Positions 44,612 through 53,035 of a stretch of DNA of 64,000 nucleotides are shown piece after piece. The notes below the pieces were generated by a model. That model had not been told where the DNA came from, searched no databases, and saw nothing but the letters and a program-made list of their open reading frames with translations. The DNA lies in NCBI GenBank assembly GCA_947630175.1, contig CANRGJ010000011.1, positions 29,191 to 93,190 of the forward strand. Direction: 5' to 3'. Origin of the DNA: an uncultured Ruminiclostridium sp. (lineage in GTDB: Bacteria; Bacillota; Clostridia; Oscillospirales; Ruminococcaceae). Position 1 is the stretch's first letter, and every line of letters begins with the position of its first letter. Made by a program: the position numbers and the translations under genes.

Positions 44612-45471
44612 TACGCTCCCCGATTGTAAACGCCGTTTTCGTCCCACATAGTTTCCAGCCGTGCAAGAGTGGTTTCCAGCTTGTCGCGCTTCTTCATTCC
44701 CACCGCCACGATTATGGCGTTGATAAGGCTGAGGGGCGCCGCAAGGCTGTCCGCAAAGCTCGCCATATCGCTTTTTGCTAAAAGAACGTGGTCTGCAAGC
44801 TGACCTAAAGGTGAAGCGGCGCTGTCGGTTATCGCCACTATCTGCGCTCCGCAGGAGGCGGCGTATTTTGCGGCGTTGGCGGTACTCTGACAATAGCGGG
44901 GGAAGCTGAAAGCAATAAGCACGTCGCCCTTGTCTATGCGGATAAGCTGCTGATAAATGCCGCTGGTGTTCACCGCCTGCACAAAATGCACGTTGTCAAA
45001 GATAAGCTGAAAATAATAATCCAGAAATCTCGCCAGCACGTTACTGCTCATAGCTCCGAAGATGTAGATGTTCTTGGCGGAGATTATGCTGTTCACTGCC
45101 TTGTCAAAGCTGTCCTCGTCGGTCATCTCCACCGTCATTCTTATCCTGTCGATGTCCTGCATAAGAACGCTTTTCAGAACGTGTTCGGAATCTATCCTGT
45201 TGTTGGTGATGTCAAGGCGCTGGAGGGCGGTAAGGCGGGTCTTGCTGTAATTCTGCAATGCCTTCTGCATTTCGGGATAGCCCTCGTAGCCCATTTCTAT
45301 CGCAAAGCGGACAACTGTGCTTTCGCTGACTCCCACCGTACTGCCAAGACGGGAGGCGGTCATATACGCCGCCTTTTCGTAATGCTCGGTGATAAAGCCG
45401 CCGATAAGGCGCTGACTTTTAGAAAACTCCGTCATTCGCTCTTTTATGTTTTCGATAAGATTATCCTGCAT
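44611..45471 (-). CDS. MurR/RpiR-family transcriptional regulator
   Basis: A 286-residue regulator: an N-terminal RpiR helix-turn-helix (about 1-77; ASRLGSTVGVSESTVVRFAIEMGYEGYPEMQKALQ in parts) and a C-terminal SIS sugar-phosphate-binding domain (about 125-260). RpiR proteins respond to phosphorylated sugars. The ligand is not evident and no sugar-catabolic gene is adjacent; the next gene is a flavoprotein, translationally coupled. The upstream region has a palindrome over its probable -35 box. Confidence 0.9.
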   Translation of the reverse strand: MQDNLIENIKERMTEFSKSQRLIGGFITEHYEKAAYMTASRLGSTVGVSESTVVRFAIEMGYEGYPEMQKALQNYSKTRLTALQRLDITNNRIDSEHVLKSVLMQDIDRIRMTVEMTDEDSFDKAVNSIISAKNIYIFGAMSSNVLARFLDYYFQLIFDNVHFVQAVNTSGIYQQLIRIDKGDVLIAFSFPRYCQSTANAAKYAASCGAQIVAITDSAASPLGQLADHVLLAKSDMASFADSLAAPLSLINAIIVAVGMKKRDKLETTLARLETMWDENGVYNRGA

Positions 45472-45561
45472 TTTTCTTTTTCTCTCCGTATTTATATGTT
45501 TTTATGCAAACAGGCTTTTTTCCTTTTCCGAAAGAAAACAAAGCCTGCTCTCCGTCCCATT

Positions 45562-45590
45562 AGTTTACACCTTTTTTTGCAATTTTGCAA
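45562..45590 (-). promoter_or_regulatory. Candidate promoter and operator of RpiR gene
   Basis: Minus strand TTGCAA (45590-45585), a 17-bp spacer and TAAACT (45567-45562). The -35 box is half of the palindrome TTGCAA-TT-TTGCAA (45577-45590). Further TGCAATT-type motifs lie at about 45595-45603 and 45640-45648. The rest of the 324-base gap to the next gene has no CDS. Confidence 0.45.
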
Positions 45591-45739
45591 GGCGTAAATT
45601 GCATTTTCGGCATTACAGTGACCTTGCTCTTTCAAATTTATGCAATTTGACGGAAAAATTTGTTAAAATTGCGTTTGGCTATTCTGTACAAAAAACCGTG
45701 GGTCTTTTGTTGTAATTTGTGAAATTTATAACAGAACTG

Positions 45740-45768
45740 TTGCTTTTACGGGGAAAAAGTGATATTAT
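45740..45768 (+). promoter_or_regulatory. Promoter of cytidylate kinase-like gene
   Basis: TTGCTT (45740-45745), a 17-bp spacer and TATTAT (45763-45768). It rules out the ATG at 45775 as a normal start. Confidence 0.6.
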
Positions 45769-45795
45769 ATTGTTATGGAAAGCGAGGTGCAGGGT

Positions 45796-46401
45796 ATGAG
45801 CCGCATAATCACCATAAGCCGTCAATATGGCAGCGGAGGACGGGAAATAGGGAAAAAGCTGTCGGAAAAGCTGAATATTCCTTTTTACGACAACGCTCTT
45901 ATTGAGAAAGCCGCCGAGGAAAGCGGTCTTATCCCCGCATTTTTTGAGGACACCGAGCGCCATGCGGGAAACAGCCTGCTTTATGCGCTGTACAGGGGTT
46001 CGCAGATGGACCATTTCGGTATGTCGGTGCTTTCTATGGAGGACAACATTTATCTCGCCCAGTCAAACGTGATACGCAAGGTGGCGGAGGAAGGTCCCTG
46101 CGTTATCATCGGGCGCTGTTCCGACTATATCCTCAGCGATATGAAAAACGTGGTGAGCATTTTCATTCACGCCGATCTGGAATTTCGCAAGGAGAGAGCA
46201 GTGAGGATAGACGGGGTCGATCCCGCCAAGGCGGAAAGCGTGGTCCTCACAAAGGACAAGCGCAGGCAGAACTACTACAATTTCCACACCGACCGCAAGT
46301 GGGGCATAGCGAAGAATTACAGCCTTTGTCTTGACAGCGGGCTTTGCGGTATCGACAGAGCCGTGGAGGTAATTTACAGCTATATCTCGGGGTTGGATTA
46401 A
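45796..46401 (+). CDS. Cytidylate kinase-like family protein
   Basis: 201 residues from the ATG at 45796, which has GAGGTG six bases upstream; the earlier in-frame ATG at 45775 sits at the predicted transcription start. It begins IITISRQYGSGGREIGKKLSEKL, a variant P-loop (SRQYGSGGREIG), and contains VIIGRCSDYIL. Members of this family resemble Cmk but lack a proven substrate. It is an independent gene with a terminator after it, separate from the true cmk at 42.6 kb. Confidence 0.9.
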   Translation: MSRIITISRQYGSGGREIGKKLSEKLNIPFYDNALIEKAAEESGLIPAFFEDTERHAGNSLLYALYRGSQMDHFGMSVLSMEDNIYLAQSNVIRKVAEEGPCVIIGRCSDYILSDMKNVVSIFIHADLEFRKERAVRIDGVDPAKAESVVLTKDKRRQNYYNFHTDRKWGIAKNYSLCLDSGLCGIDRAVEVIYSYISGLD

Positions 46402-46438
46402 GATAGTTTTTCTCCTTTTCTGAATATTTTTTGAATTT

Positions 46439-46465
46439 AAGCCTGAAACTCAGGCTTTTTTTCTT
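46439..46465 (+). terminator. Terminator after cytidylate kinase-like gene
   Basis: AAGCCTGA-AAC-TCAGGCTT followed by TTTTTTTCTTTTT. Confidence 0.85.
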
Positions 46466-46598
46466 TTTGTATTTTGAGTATAGCACGGCGGCAGAGTGAA
46501 AAACAATGAAAAGTTGAAAATTTGTGAGAGATAATTAAAAGTGCCGATTTAAGCTGATTGCTTGATCGGCACTTGTTGTTTATTTGGGGCGGCGCTGG

Positions 46599-46850
46599 CA
46601 GTTGAAAGTGTACAGTTGACAGTTGACAGTTGTGGTGTTCAGTACTTCCGCCGATGGCGGAAGTACGATCCAACATTGCTTGAATTTCCCTAAAGGAAAT
46701 TCATTTTGCTCCGCAAAACCGCAATATTGGACGCTTTGCGGACGGATTTGAAATGACAGGTAAAAATTTGCAGGCGGCAATCCAAATCCGTTTTCGCCAA
46801 AGGCGAAAACTCCACAACTGTACACTTTACACTGTACACTGTCAACTGTT
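46599..46850. repeat. Dispersed heptamer/hairpin repeat, long copy with three-way junction
   Basis: Same layout as 27882-28128: GTTGTGG, hairpin GTACTTCCGCC-GAT-GGCGGAAGTAC, outer stem CCAACATTGC (46670-46679)/GCAATATTGG (46721-46730) around GAATTTCC/GGAAATTC and TTTTGC-TCC-GCAAAA, the shared core, hairpin TTTTCGCC-AAA-GGCGAAAA, CCACAAC and heptamers. Its end provides the stop codon of the next gene. Nothing else was recognised between 46466 and 46841. Confidence 0.9.
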
Positions 46851-47903
46851 CTCTATCTTCTTCACTATCTCCTCGTACAGCCTGTCATCAGGCGTCACCT
46901 CTGCGTTTTTCACCGCTTCTTCCACCTGCTTCGTTCCCGACTTGACTGCGGTCACTTCCCTGCCGTCTGCAGTGCTGAATACGGGGACACTTTTCTTTTT
47001 CAATACTGCGAAAAGTATGATCCCCGCCGCAAGGGCAAGTGCCGCGACTGCGCATATCAGATACGGGTCTATGCGGTTATTATCCGTCTTGTCGGTCACG
47101 GAAAGCAACGGTCTTGTCTCCTCGGTCTCAGTTATCAAAGGTCTTGTTTCAGGAGCAGACTCGGGCTCGTATCTGCCGCTTTCGCCGCTTTCAGGCTGTT
47201 GATCCACAGGTATCTGCCCATCATGATCAACGAAGTTCACCACCGCAATATCTCCGAATTTGGAGATAAGCCCGTCTTTCACCCGCTGAAATTCCTCCTC
47301 ATCGTAAGGAGCGTTCCCGTTTTCATCGGCGAAAAAGGCAAGGTTCACGTTTATTTTTTCGCTTTCTTCGTCGCAAAGCACGGTATCGCAGTACATCTTG
47401 TCGGAAAGTCGCTCCGCCTCGTCACGGAGCTCCAGCCGCAGAGCGTCCCTCTCGTCGTAGGTAAGGCTGCATTCCTCAAAGCTGATATTGTTGTTGTAAG
47501 GGTATTGCTCGTAAATGAAGTCGGTCATTTCCTGTTCCCTGTCAGGGGTGTCGTTCACTATCCCAACTTTCCATGTCATATTCGGTATGGGGAAAATGTC
47601 AGGCTGTTCCTCAGCGGTGGGGTCAAAGCCCATGTTGCTCACCGAAACACAGAAGATAAAGGAAACGTATTCGGGAACGTTCGTGAATGATCTATAGCTT
47701 ATTATTCCTGTATTCACAAAGGGGTAAACGGTCCCCGTGTCCAAATCGTCGGAAACGGCGTCGTTGCTCACAGCGGAATCGTCGGGAGCAGGTCTGTGAC
47801 CTGAGGAAACCTCGGTGACGGTGAGCTCCTCGGCTCCTGCGGAAACGCAGAGAAATACGGCGGCAAGAGCAAGTGTAAAGATCCTTTTTATCAATTTCAT
47901 CAT
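46842..47903 (-). CDS. Hypothetical exported protein with C-terminal membrane anchor, paired with sigma factor
   Basis: About 353 residues from the ATG at 47903 (GAGGAG eight bases upstream). It has a signal peptide ending near VSAGAEE, an extracytoplasmic domain (about 30-285), one membrane helix (about 288-308; CAVAALALAAGIILFAVL) and a 45-residue cytoplasmic tail. The domain was not recognised; TPM-type proteins are one possibility. It lies 34 bases after an ECF sigma gene, so a regulatory or target role is possible. The last codons are AAC-AGT-TGA, with the stop inside a repeat heptamer. Confidence 0.7.
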   Translation of the reverse strand: MMKLIKRIFTLALAAVFLCVSAGAEELTVTEVSSGHRPAPDDSAVSNDAVSDDLDTGTVYPFVNTGIISYRSFTNVPEYVSFIFCVSVSNMGFDPTAEEQPDIFPIPNMTWKVGIVNDTPDREQEMTDFIYEQYPYNNNISFEECSLTYDERDALRLELRDEAERLSDKMYCDTVLCDEESEKINVNLAFFADENGNAPYDEEEFQRVKDGLISKFGDIAVVNFVDHDGQIPVDQQPESGESGRYEPESAPETRPLITETEETRPLLSVTDKTDNNRIDPYLICAVAALALAAGIILFAVLKKKSVPVFSTADGREVTAVKSGTKQVEEAVKNAEVTPDDRLYEEIVKKIENS

Positions 47904-47937
47904 ATTTATCACTCCTCGGTAAGAGCAGAAAGGTTGT

Positions 47938-48459
47938 TTATTTTATCTCAAGAAAGGTGCGTAGACGTTTCAGCGCCCTGCGGTATTTCCACAGCACGGT
48001 GCCTGAGGGCAGTCCTGTCACCTGAGCTATCTCGCGGAATTTCAGCCCGCCGTTTACGTGCAGGGTGACTATGCTCCGTTCGGCGTCGGGGAGAGCAGAC
48101 AGCGCCTTTTCCACGTCCATTTTTTCCTCAAGGTCGGGACCTTTGCAGGAAAGGACGTCCTCCGTTTCCTCAAGGGGAATTTCGTTTTGTCTTTGCCGCC
48201 GCCTTATCCCGTCTATGGCAAGGTTGCTCGCCATTCGGAAAATGTAGGCTCTGGGCTTGGCTATCGTCGGGTCTGGCGGGGATCTGTACAGCTTTATGAA
48301 TACCTCTTGAAAAATATCCTCGGCGGTATGAGGATCTCCCGTCATGCGCACCGCCAGCGTCATTACCGGGGTCTTGAGGTCGTTGTAGATCTCCTCAAAT
48401 GCCGTCATATCCCCTGCCCGCACCGCATCGAGCCTGAGCTTAAGCTCACTGTCCGTCAA
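47938..48459 (-). CDS. ECF-type RNA polymerase sigma factor
   Basis: A 173-residue sigma factor with region 2 (AEDIFQEVFIKLYR, AYIFRMASNLAIDGIRRRQRQ) and region 4 (GGLKFREIAQVTGLPSGTVLWKYRRALKRL). It starts at TTG 48459, eight bases after GGGGG; a later ATG would remove part of region 2. It is first in a two-gene operon with the exported membrane-anchored protein. No classical anti-sigma factor with a zinc motif is adjacent. Confidence 0.92.
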   Translation of the reverse strand: MTDSELKLRLDAVRAGDMTAFEEIYNDLKTPVMTLAVRMTGDPHTAEDIFQEVFIKLYRSPPDPTIAKPRAYIFRMASNLAIDGIRRRQRQNEIPLEETEDVLSCKGPDLEEKMDVEKALSALPDAERSIVTLHVNGGLKFREIAQVTGLPSGTVLWKYRRALKRLRTFLEIK

Positions 48460-48559
48460 TCCTGTCGCCCCCTTTCATTTACTATGACGATGATAAAGTC
48501 CGTTTTATTGGCTTTGTGAAAATTTTTTGAATAATTATATTTTTAGGGCAGATTTTTTG

Positions 48560-48588
48560 TTGCATTAAATTCCGTTTTATGGTATACT
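48560..48588 (+). promoter_or_regulatory. Promoter of PH-domain gene
   Basis: TTGCAT (48560-48565), a 17-bp spacer and TATACT (48583-48588). Confidence 0.65.
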
Positions 48589-48640
48589 TAATAGAGTATA
48601 TTTTCTGAACGTTCCCACTTTCATCAAGGAGGATAAAAAT

Positions 48641-49072
48641 ATGAACCTGAACAAGCTGAAAAGAGATTACGGCGACAATATCATCTGGTACGGAAAAAAA
48701 CGCATTTTAGGTATGCCTATTTCCCTCACAAGGTACATTCTCACCGATACCACACTTTATACCCGCATAGGTCTGCTCAGCCTGAAGGAGGACGAGATAG
48801 AGCTGTACAAGGTGGTGGACAGGCAGCTCAAGCTCCCATTTGGTCAGAGGATCTTCGGCTGCGGCTCCATAACGCTGGTAACAAGGGACACGGATACCCC
48901 GGAAAAGCTGCTTAAAGCCGTGAAAAATCCAAGAGAAGTGAAAAAACTCCTTGACGACGCTATCAGAGAGCAGAGAGATAAGTATATGATAAGAGGCAGA
49001 GATATGATGGGCGCGGCAAGCGACGATCATGATTTCGACCATGACTGTGTACTGCACGATGATATCATCTGA
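48641..49072 (+). CDS. PH domain-like protein
   Basis: A 143-residue protein that reads as a bacterial PH-like domain (about 15-115): IIWYGKKRILGMPISLTRYILTD, LYTRIGLLSLKEDEIELYKVVDRQL and GSITLVTRDTDTPEKLLKAVKNPREV. There are no membrane helices. The tail is rich in His and Asp. The role of such domains is unknown. AAGGAGG lies eight bases before the ATG. The gene precedes rlmB by 59 bases. Confidence 0.82.
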   Translation: MNLNKLKRDYGDNIIWYGKKRILGMPISLTRYILTDTTLYTRIGLLSLKEDEIELYKVVDRQLKLPFGQRIFGCGSITLVTRDTDTPEKLLKAVKNPREVKKLLDDAIREQRDKYMIRGRDMMGAASDDHDFDHDCVLHDDII

Positions 49073-49131
49073 CGTATAAAAATTATAGCATTTTTCGCCG
49101 CCTGCGGCAAGTACAGCATAAAGGAAAAATT

Positions 49132-49857
49132 ATGGACGACCGTATCATCTGCGGGAAAAACGCAGTTACAGAAGCCCTGCTTTCGGGCAGGACGATAGAT
49201 ACCGTTTACCTGCAAAAGGGCGCAGGGGGAATGGGGAAAATAATAGTTCTTGCAAAAGAACAGGGCGCAGTCATAAAGGAAACCGCCCCGGAAAAGCTGA
49301 ACGCTATGTGCGGAGGGCTGAAGCACGGGGGCGTTGCCGCTGAGACCTCTCCCGTCAGCTATTCCACGGTGGAGGATATACTGGAGACCGCCCGTCAGAA
49401 AGGAAGGCCGCCTTTCATAATCGCTCTGGACGGGATACAGGACCCCCACAATCTGGGTGCGGTGATAAGGACGGCGGAAGCGGCGGGAGCAGACGGAGTC
49501 ATTATCCCTAAGCGCAGGAGCGCATCTCTTAACGCCACTGTTTACAAGACCTCGGCAGGGGCGGCGGACTGGATAAAGACCGCAAGGGTGAACAGCCTTG
49601 CCGCTGCGCTGGACGAGCTGAAAAAGCAGAATATCTGGGTCTACGGGGCAGAGGCGGACGGCACGCCCTTTCATCAGGCAAAGCTGGACGGCGGGATATG
49701 CCTTGTGATAGGCTCGGAGGGGTTTGGACTGAGCAGACTGGTGAGAGAAAAATGCGACCAGGTCCTTTCAATAGATATGTACGGCCACGTCAATTCCCTC
49801 AATGCCTCGGTAAGCGCAGGGATACTGATATACGAGGCGGTAAAATACAGAAGATAG
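49132..49857 (+). CDS. rlmB: 23S rRNA (guanosine-2'-O-) methyltransferase RlmB, TrmH family
   Basis: A 241-residue SPOUT methyltransferase that uses SAM and forms a knotted dimer. It has an N-terminal RNA-binding region (IICGKNAVTEALLSGRTIDTVYL) and the three SPOUT motifs: ALDGIQDPHNLGAVIRTAEAAG, LVIGSEGFGLSRLVRE and IDMYGHVNSLNASVSAGILIYE. The expected target is G2251 of 23S rRNA. It probably begins an operon with the next three genes, which follow at 30-55 bases. Confidence 0.94.
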   Translation: MDDRIICGKNAVTEALLSGRTIDTVYLQKGAGGMGKIIVLAKEQGAVIKETAPEKLNAMCGGLKHGGVAAETSPVSYSTVEDILETARQKGRPPFIIALDGIQDPHNLGAVIRTAEAAGADGVIIPKRRSASLNATVYKTSAGAADWIKTARVNSLAAALDELKKQNIWVYGAEADGTPFHQAKLDGGICLVIGSEGFGLSRLVREKCDQVLSIDMYGHVNSLNASVSAGILIYEAVKYRR

Positions 49858-49888
49858 CGGGAGAAGCAAGAAAGGAAAAAGCTGAAAA

Positions 49889-52800
49889 ATGGCAGATGAA
49901 TTTTCACTTAACGATATACTCGCTGAAATAGACGCCAAAAGAGCAAAACGGGAAACTAACGACAGCCCCGCCGACGTCAGCGTCACCTCGATTATCGGTG
50001 AGGACGAGCTTGACAAGGTGCTGAAATCCATAAAGCACGAGGGGTCGGCTGCGGCGGAGACAAAGGGCGAGGCGAAAGACGAGGTAAAGCCTGTTGAGCA
50101 AAAGGCAGAGGTAAAGCCTGTTGCTGAGCAGAAAGCGGAGGCTAAGCCTGCGGCTGAGAAAAAGGCAGAGGTTAAACCCAAGGTTGAACAGAAAGCTGAG
50201 GTTAAACCTGCTGTTGAACAGAAAGAAGAAGTTAAACCCGTTGTTGAGCAAAAGGCAGAAGTTAAACCTACGGTTGAGCATAAAGCAGAAGTTAAACCTG
50301 TTGTTGAACAGAAAGCGAAAGTTAAAACTGCGGTTGAACCTAAAGCGGAAGCTAAACCTGCGGCAGAGCCGAAAGTTGAGGTTAAACCTAAAGTTGAACC
50401 AAAAGCAGAAGTTAAACTCTCTGTTGAACCAAAAGCCGAAGTTAAACCCAAAGTTGAACCAAAAGCAGAGGTTAAACCCGCTGTTGAACTAAAAAAGGCG
50501 GAAAAGAAGGACAAGACTGCTCCTATCCCCTCAAAAAAGGACAAAACAGGCACTATTCCCATTCTCAAGCAGGAAAAGCCCGTTGACCCGAAGGTGATAG
50601 AGCGCAGGCTGGAGGCGGAGGAACGCTTTGACGACCCTGAGGAGCTGATAGATTCTATCAATCCTTACGAGATGAAGAGCAAGGCGTCCGATATGGAGAG
50701 CGCGCTCAGCGGCGACACAAAAGGTCTTGGCGGCAACGAACTGAAAAAAATGGCGGAGCAGGGCAAAGCGGGCAGACAGGAAAGTGAAGAAGTAAAGCTG
50801 TACACCGCTTCTTCCCGTGAAAAGGCTAATAACGGCGGGGACGGAAGCGAACAGGTAAAGGAATACGTTCCCCAGAAGGAAAAAGAGACCACCGCAGAGG
50901 CGGAGCTTTCCACCAGAAAGATGTCGGAAAAGGAGCGCAGGAGCAACGAAGCGCTGCTTGAAAAGCTGAACAGCTCCATTATCCACAAGCGGGACGAGGA
51001 GGAGGTAAAGCGCCGCACCCTCGGCATTACCACCGAGCAGGGCGAGGTGAAATCCCCCACTCAGGGGCTGAACATAGACTACGGCGGAAAGGTGATACGC
51101 CCCACGGGTATGCTCCCCGACGACAACGAGCTGCTGGAAGCGCAGATGCGCAGCAAGTCCAGAAGAAAGCTGCGCGACTTCGTTATGGACGAGGACGAGG
51201 AGGAAGAAGAGGAAGAGGAGAACTTCGAGAATTACGACTCCACAGGGCAGATATGGTCGGATCTGTGCGAATCCCACAAGACGATATGGATACGCCTTAT
51301 CATACTGCTGATAATGACGCTGTTTATGACCTTCGTGGCGATAATGGGCGATCTGGGAAAGGGTATGACCTTCGATCTGTTCGGAACGGACGTTACGTTT
51401 CTTGACAGGCGGGACGACGCTCAGGGCTTCGTGTTCTACAATCTGATAATGGGCGTTGGCGCGGCGGCGATATGCTCCTCAGTTATGCTGGGGGGATTTT
51501 CCAAGCTGTTCCAGCTGAAGGCGGACTGCGACACGGTCTGCGCAGTGCCTATGCTTATTTCCATAATCACCGCCGCAGTAAACATAAAGTGCGCGGACGA
51601 CCTTTTGCTCAGCCGTTCCTACATATTTATCCCCGCGGCGATAGCGGGACTGATGTTCAACACGCTGGGCAAGCTGATAATGATAACGAGGGCAAAGCGG
51701 AACTTCCGCTTTATTTCCGGGGACGGAGCAAGATATTCCGCAGTTATCGCAGAGGACGAGGCGGCCTCCGCCCTGACAAAGGGGCTGGTGTCAGAGGTGC
51801 CTTGCCTTGCCGCAATGAGAAAGACGGAGCTGCTGACAGATTTTCTGAAAAACAGCTATTGCGAGGACAAGGCGGACAGGGTGAGCTCAAAGCTGGTGCC
51901 CATTTCAATAGCGGTATCGCTGTTAACGGCGCTGCTGTGCTTTTTCGTTCCCTATGACAATGAGGGATTCAGGCAGAATATTTACTGGACGCTGACGGTG
52001 TTCACCTCGATACTTACAGCGGCGGCGCCTTTCTCCACGATGTTTATGGTAAATTATCCCCTGACAAGGGCAGGGAGAGGACTGTTGAAAACAAACAGCG
52101 CCGTGCTGGGCTATCAGGCGGCGGAGGATTTTTCAAAGGTCAACGCCGTTATGGTGGACGCATCTTCGCTGTTCCCTGCGGGAACGGTCATCTATTCCAA
52201 CATAAAGCATTATAAGCAGACAGGCTCTTTCAACAACATCGCCCTTGACCAGGCTATAATTTTGGCGGCGAGCCTTGCGATAAAAAGCGGCTCTATGATG
52301 TCGGAGATGTTCAGGGATATGATAAATGACAAGGACGATATCCTTGTCAAGGTGGACAACTGCGTTTACGAGGACAATATGGGCGTGCTGGGCTGGTTCG
52401 GCAACAAGCGTATGATAATGGGCAGCCGCGATCAGATGAAGCACCACGATATAAAAGTTCCCGACCAGGAAAAGCTGACAAAGTATATGGGAGAAAATAC
52501 CGAGGCTATCTATCTTTCCGTGGCGGGAGAAGTGGTTATCATCTTCTTCGTGGAGCTGCTTGCCAATCCTGAGATAAAAGCCTGCCTGCAAAAGCTGACA
52601 CAAAAGGGAGTTTCACTGGCAGTCAAGTCCACCGATTCCATAATCACGGTGGCAAAGCTGGCGGAGGTATTTGAGATACCTCCCGAGCAGATAAAGGTCC
52701 TCCCGTACAGTATGCACGAGCAGTTCACCTCCATTACTAAATACGTTTCAAGAGGAAGCGGAGCGTTAAGCTGTACAGGCACGTTCAGCGGCTTTGCAAG

Positions 52801-53005
52801 GGCTCTCCTTGCGGCGAAGGCTCTGATGAAGGACATAAACGCAGGGATATGCGTTGCGCTGGCGGGGGCGGCGCTGGGCGCAATATGTGCTGTCGCCGCC
52901 GCATTCACAGGCAATTCATGGCTGTTGTCCCCTACGATACTTATGGGCTGGGAAACGGCGTGGCTGTTACTGACTGTTATCGTTGAAAGCTTCAGGCGAT
53001 ACTGA
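49889..53005 (+). CDS. Degenerate P-type ATPase-like membrane protein with decapeptide-repeat N-terminus
   Basis: 1038 residues. Residues 1-70 are acidic or mixed, 72-201 are thirteen KAEVKPxVEx decapeptides, 205-455 are charged and end in a run of Glu, and membrane segments start at about 463. The later part follows the P-type ATPase order: a TM pair, an A-domain-like stretch, TM with APFSTMF, then MVDASSLFPAGT where DKTGT is expected (D757 kept, KTGT lost), an N-domain-like segment with MIMGSRDQM (842), and VKSTDS (T915, D916) where TGDN is expected. GDGxND is missing. It therefore looks like a pseudo-ATPase. It lies between rlmB and an esterase gene. Confidence 0.7.
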   Translation: MADEFSLNDILAEIDAKRAKRETNDSPADVSVTSIIGEDELDKVLKSIKHEGSAAAETKGEAKDEVKPVEQKAEVKPVAEQKAEAKPAAEKKAEVKPKVEQKAEVKPAVEQKEEVKPVVEQKAEVKPTVEHKAEVKPVVEQKAKVKTAVEPKAEAKPAAEPKVEVKPKVEPKAEVKLSVEPKAEVKPKVEPKAEVKPAVELKKAEKKDKTAPIPSKKDKTGTIPILKQEKPVDPKVIERRLEAEERFDDPEELIDSINPYEMKSKASDMESALSGDTKGLGGNELKKMAEQGKAGRQESEEVKLYTASSREKANNGGDGSEQVKEYVPQKEKETTAEAELSTRKMSEKERRSNEALLEKLNSSIIHKRDEEEVKRRTLGITTEQGEVKSPTQGLNIDYGGKVIRPTGMLPDDNELLEAQMRSKSRRKLRDFVMDEDEEEEEEEENFENYDSTGQIWSDLCESHKTIWIRLIILLIMTLFMTFVAIMGDLGKGMTFDLFGTDVTFLDRRDDAQGFVFYNLIMGVGAAAICSSVMLGGFSKLFQLKADCDTVCAVPMLISIITAAVNIKCADDLLLSRSYIFIPAAIAGLMFNTLGKLIMITRAKRNFRFISGDGARYSAVIAEDEAASALTKGLVSEVPCLAAMRKTELLTDFLKNSYCEDKADRVSSKLVPISIAVSLLTALLCFFVPYDNEGFRQNIYWTLTVFTSILTAAAPFSTMFMVNYPLTRAGRGLLKTNSAVLGYQAAEDFSKVNAVMVDASSLFPAGTVIYSNIKHYKQTGSFNNIALDQAIILAASLAIKSGSMMSEMFRDMINDKDDILVKVDNCVYEDNMGVLGWFGNKRMIMGSRDQMKHHDIKVPDQEKLTKYMGENTEAIYLSVAGEVVIIFFVELLANPEIKACLQKLTQKGVSLAVKSTDSIITVAKLAEVFEIPPEQIKVLPYSMHEQFTSITKYVSRGSGALSCTGTFSGFARALLAAKALMKDINAGICVALAGAALGAICAVAAAFTGNSWLLSPTILMGWETAWLLLTVIVESFRRY
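50102..50491 (+). repeat. Thirteen 30-bp in-frame tandem repeats
   Basis: Codes for thirteen decapeptides of the form K-(A/E)-E-(V/A)-K-P-x-(V/A)-E-(Q/P), inside the degenerate P-type ATPase gene. Units differ at third positions and at positions 7 and 10. Confidence 0.92.
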
Positions 53006-53035
53006 TATATAAATTTTACGGAGGAATATTAAAAA

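Noticed and set aside
43385..44893. Start of the flavoprotein at 44893
   Set aside because: That start would cover most of the RpiR gene in another frame; the FAD motif begins at the coupled ATG 44611.
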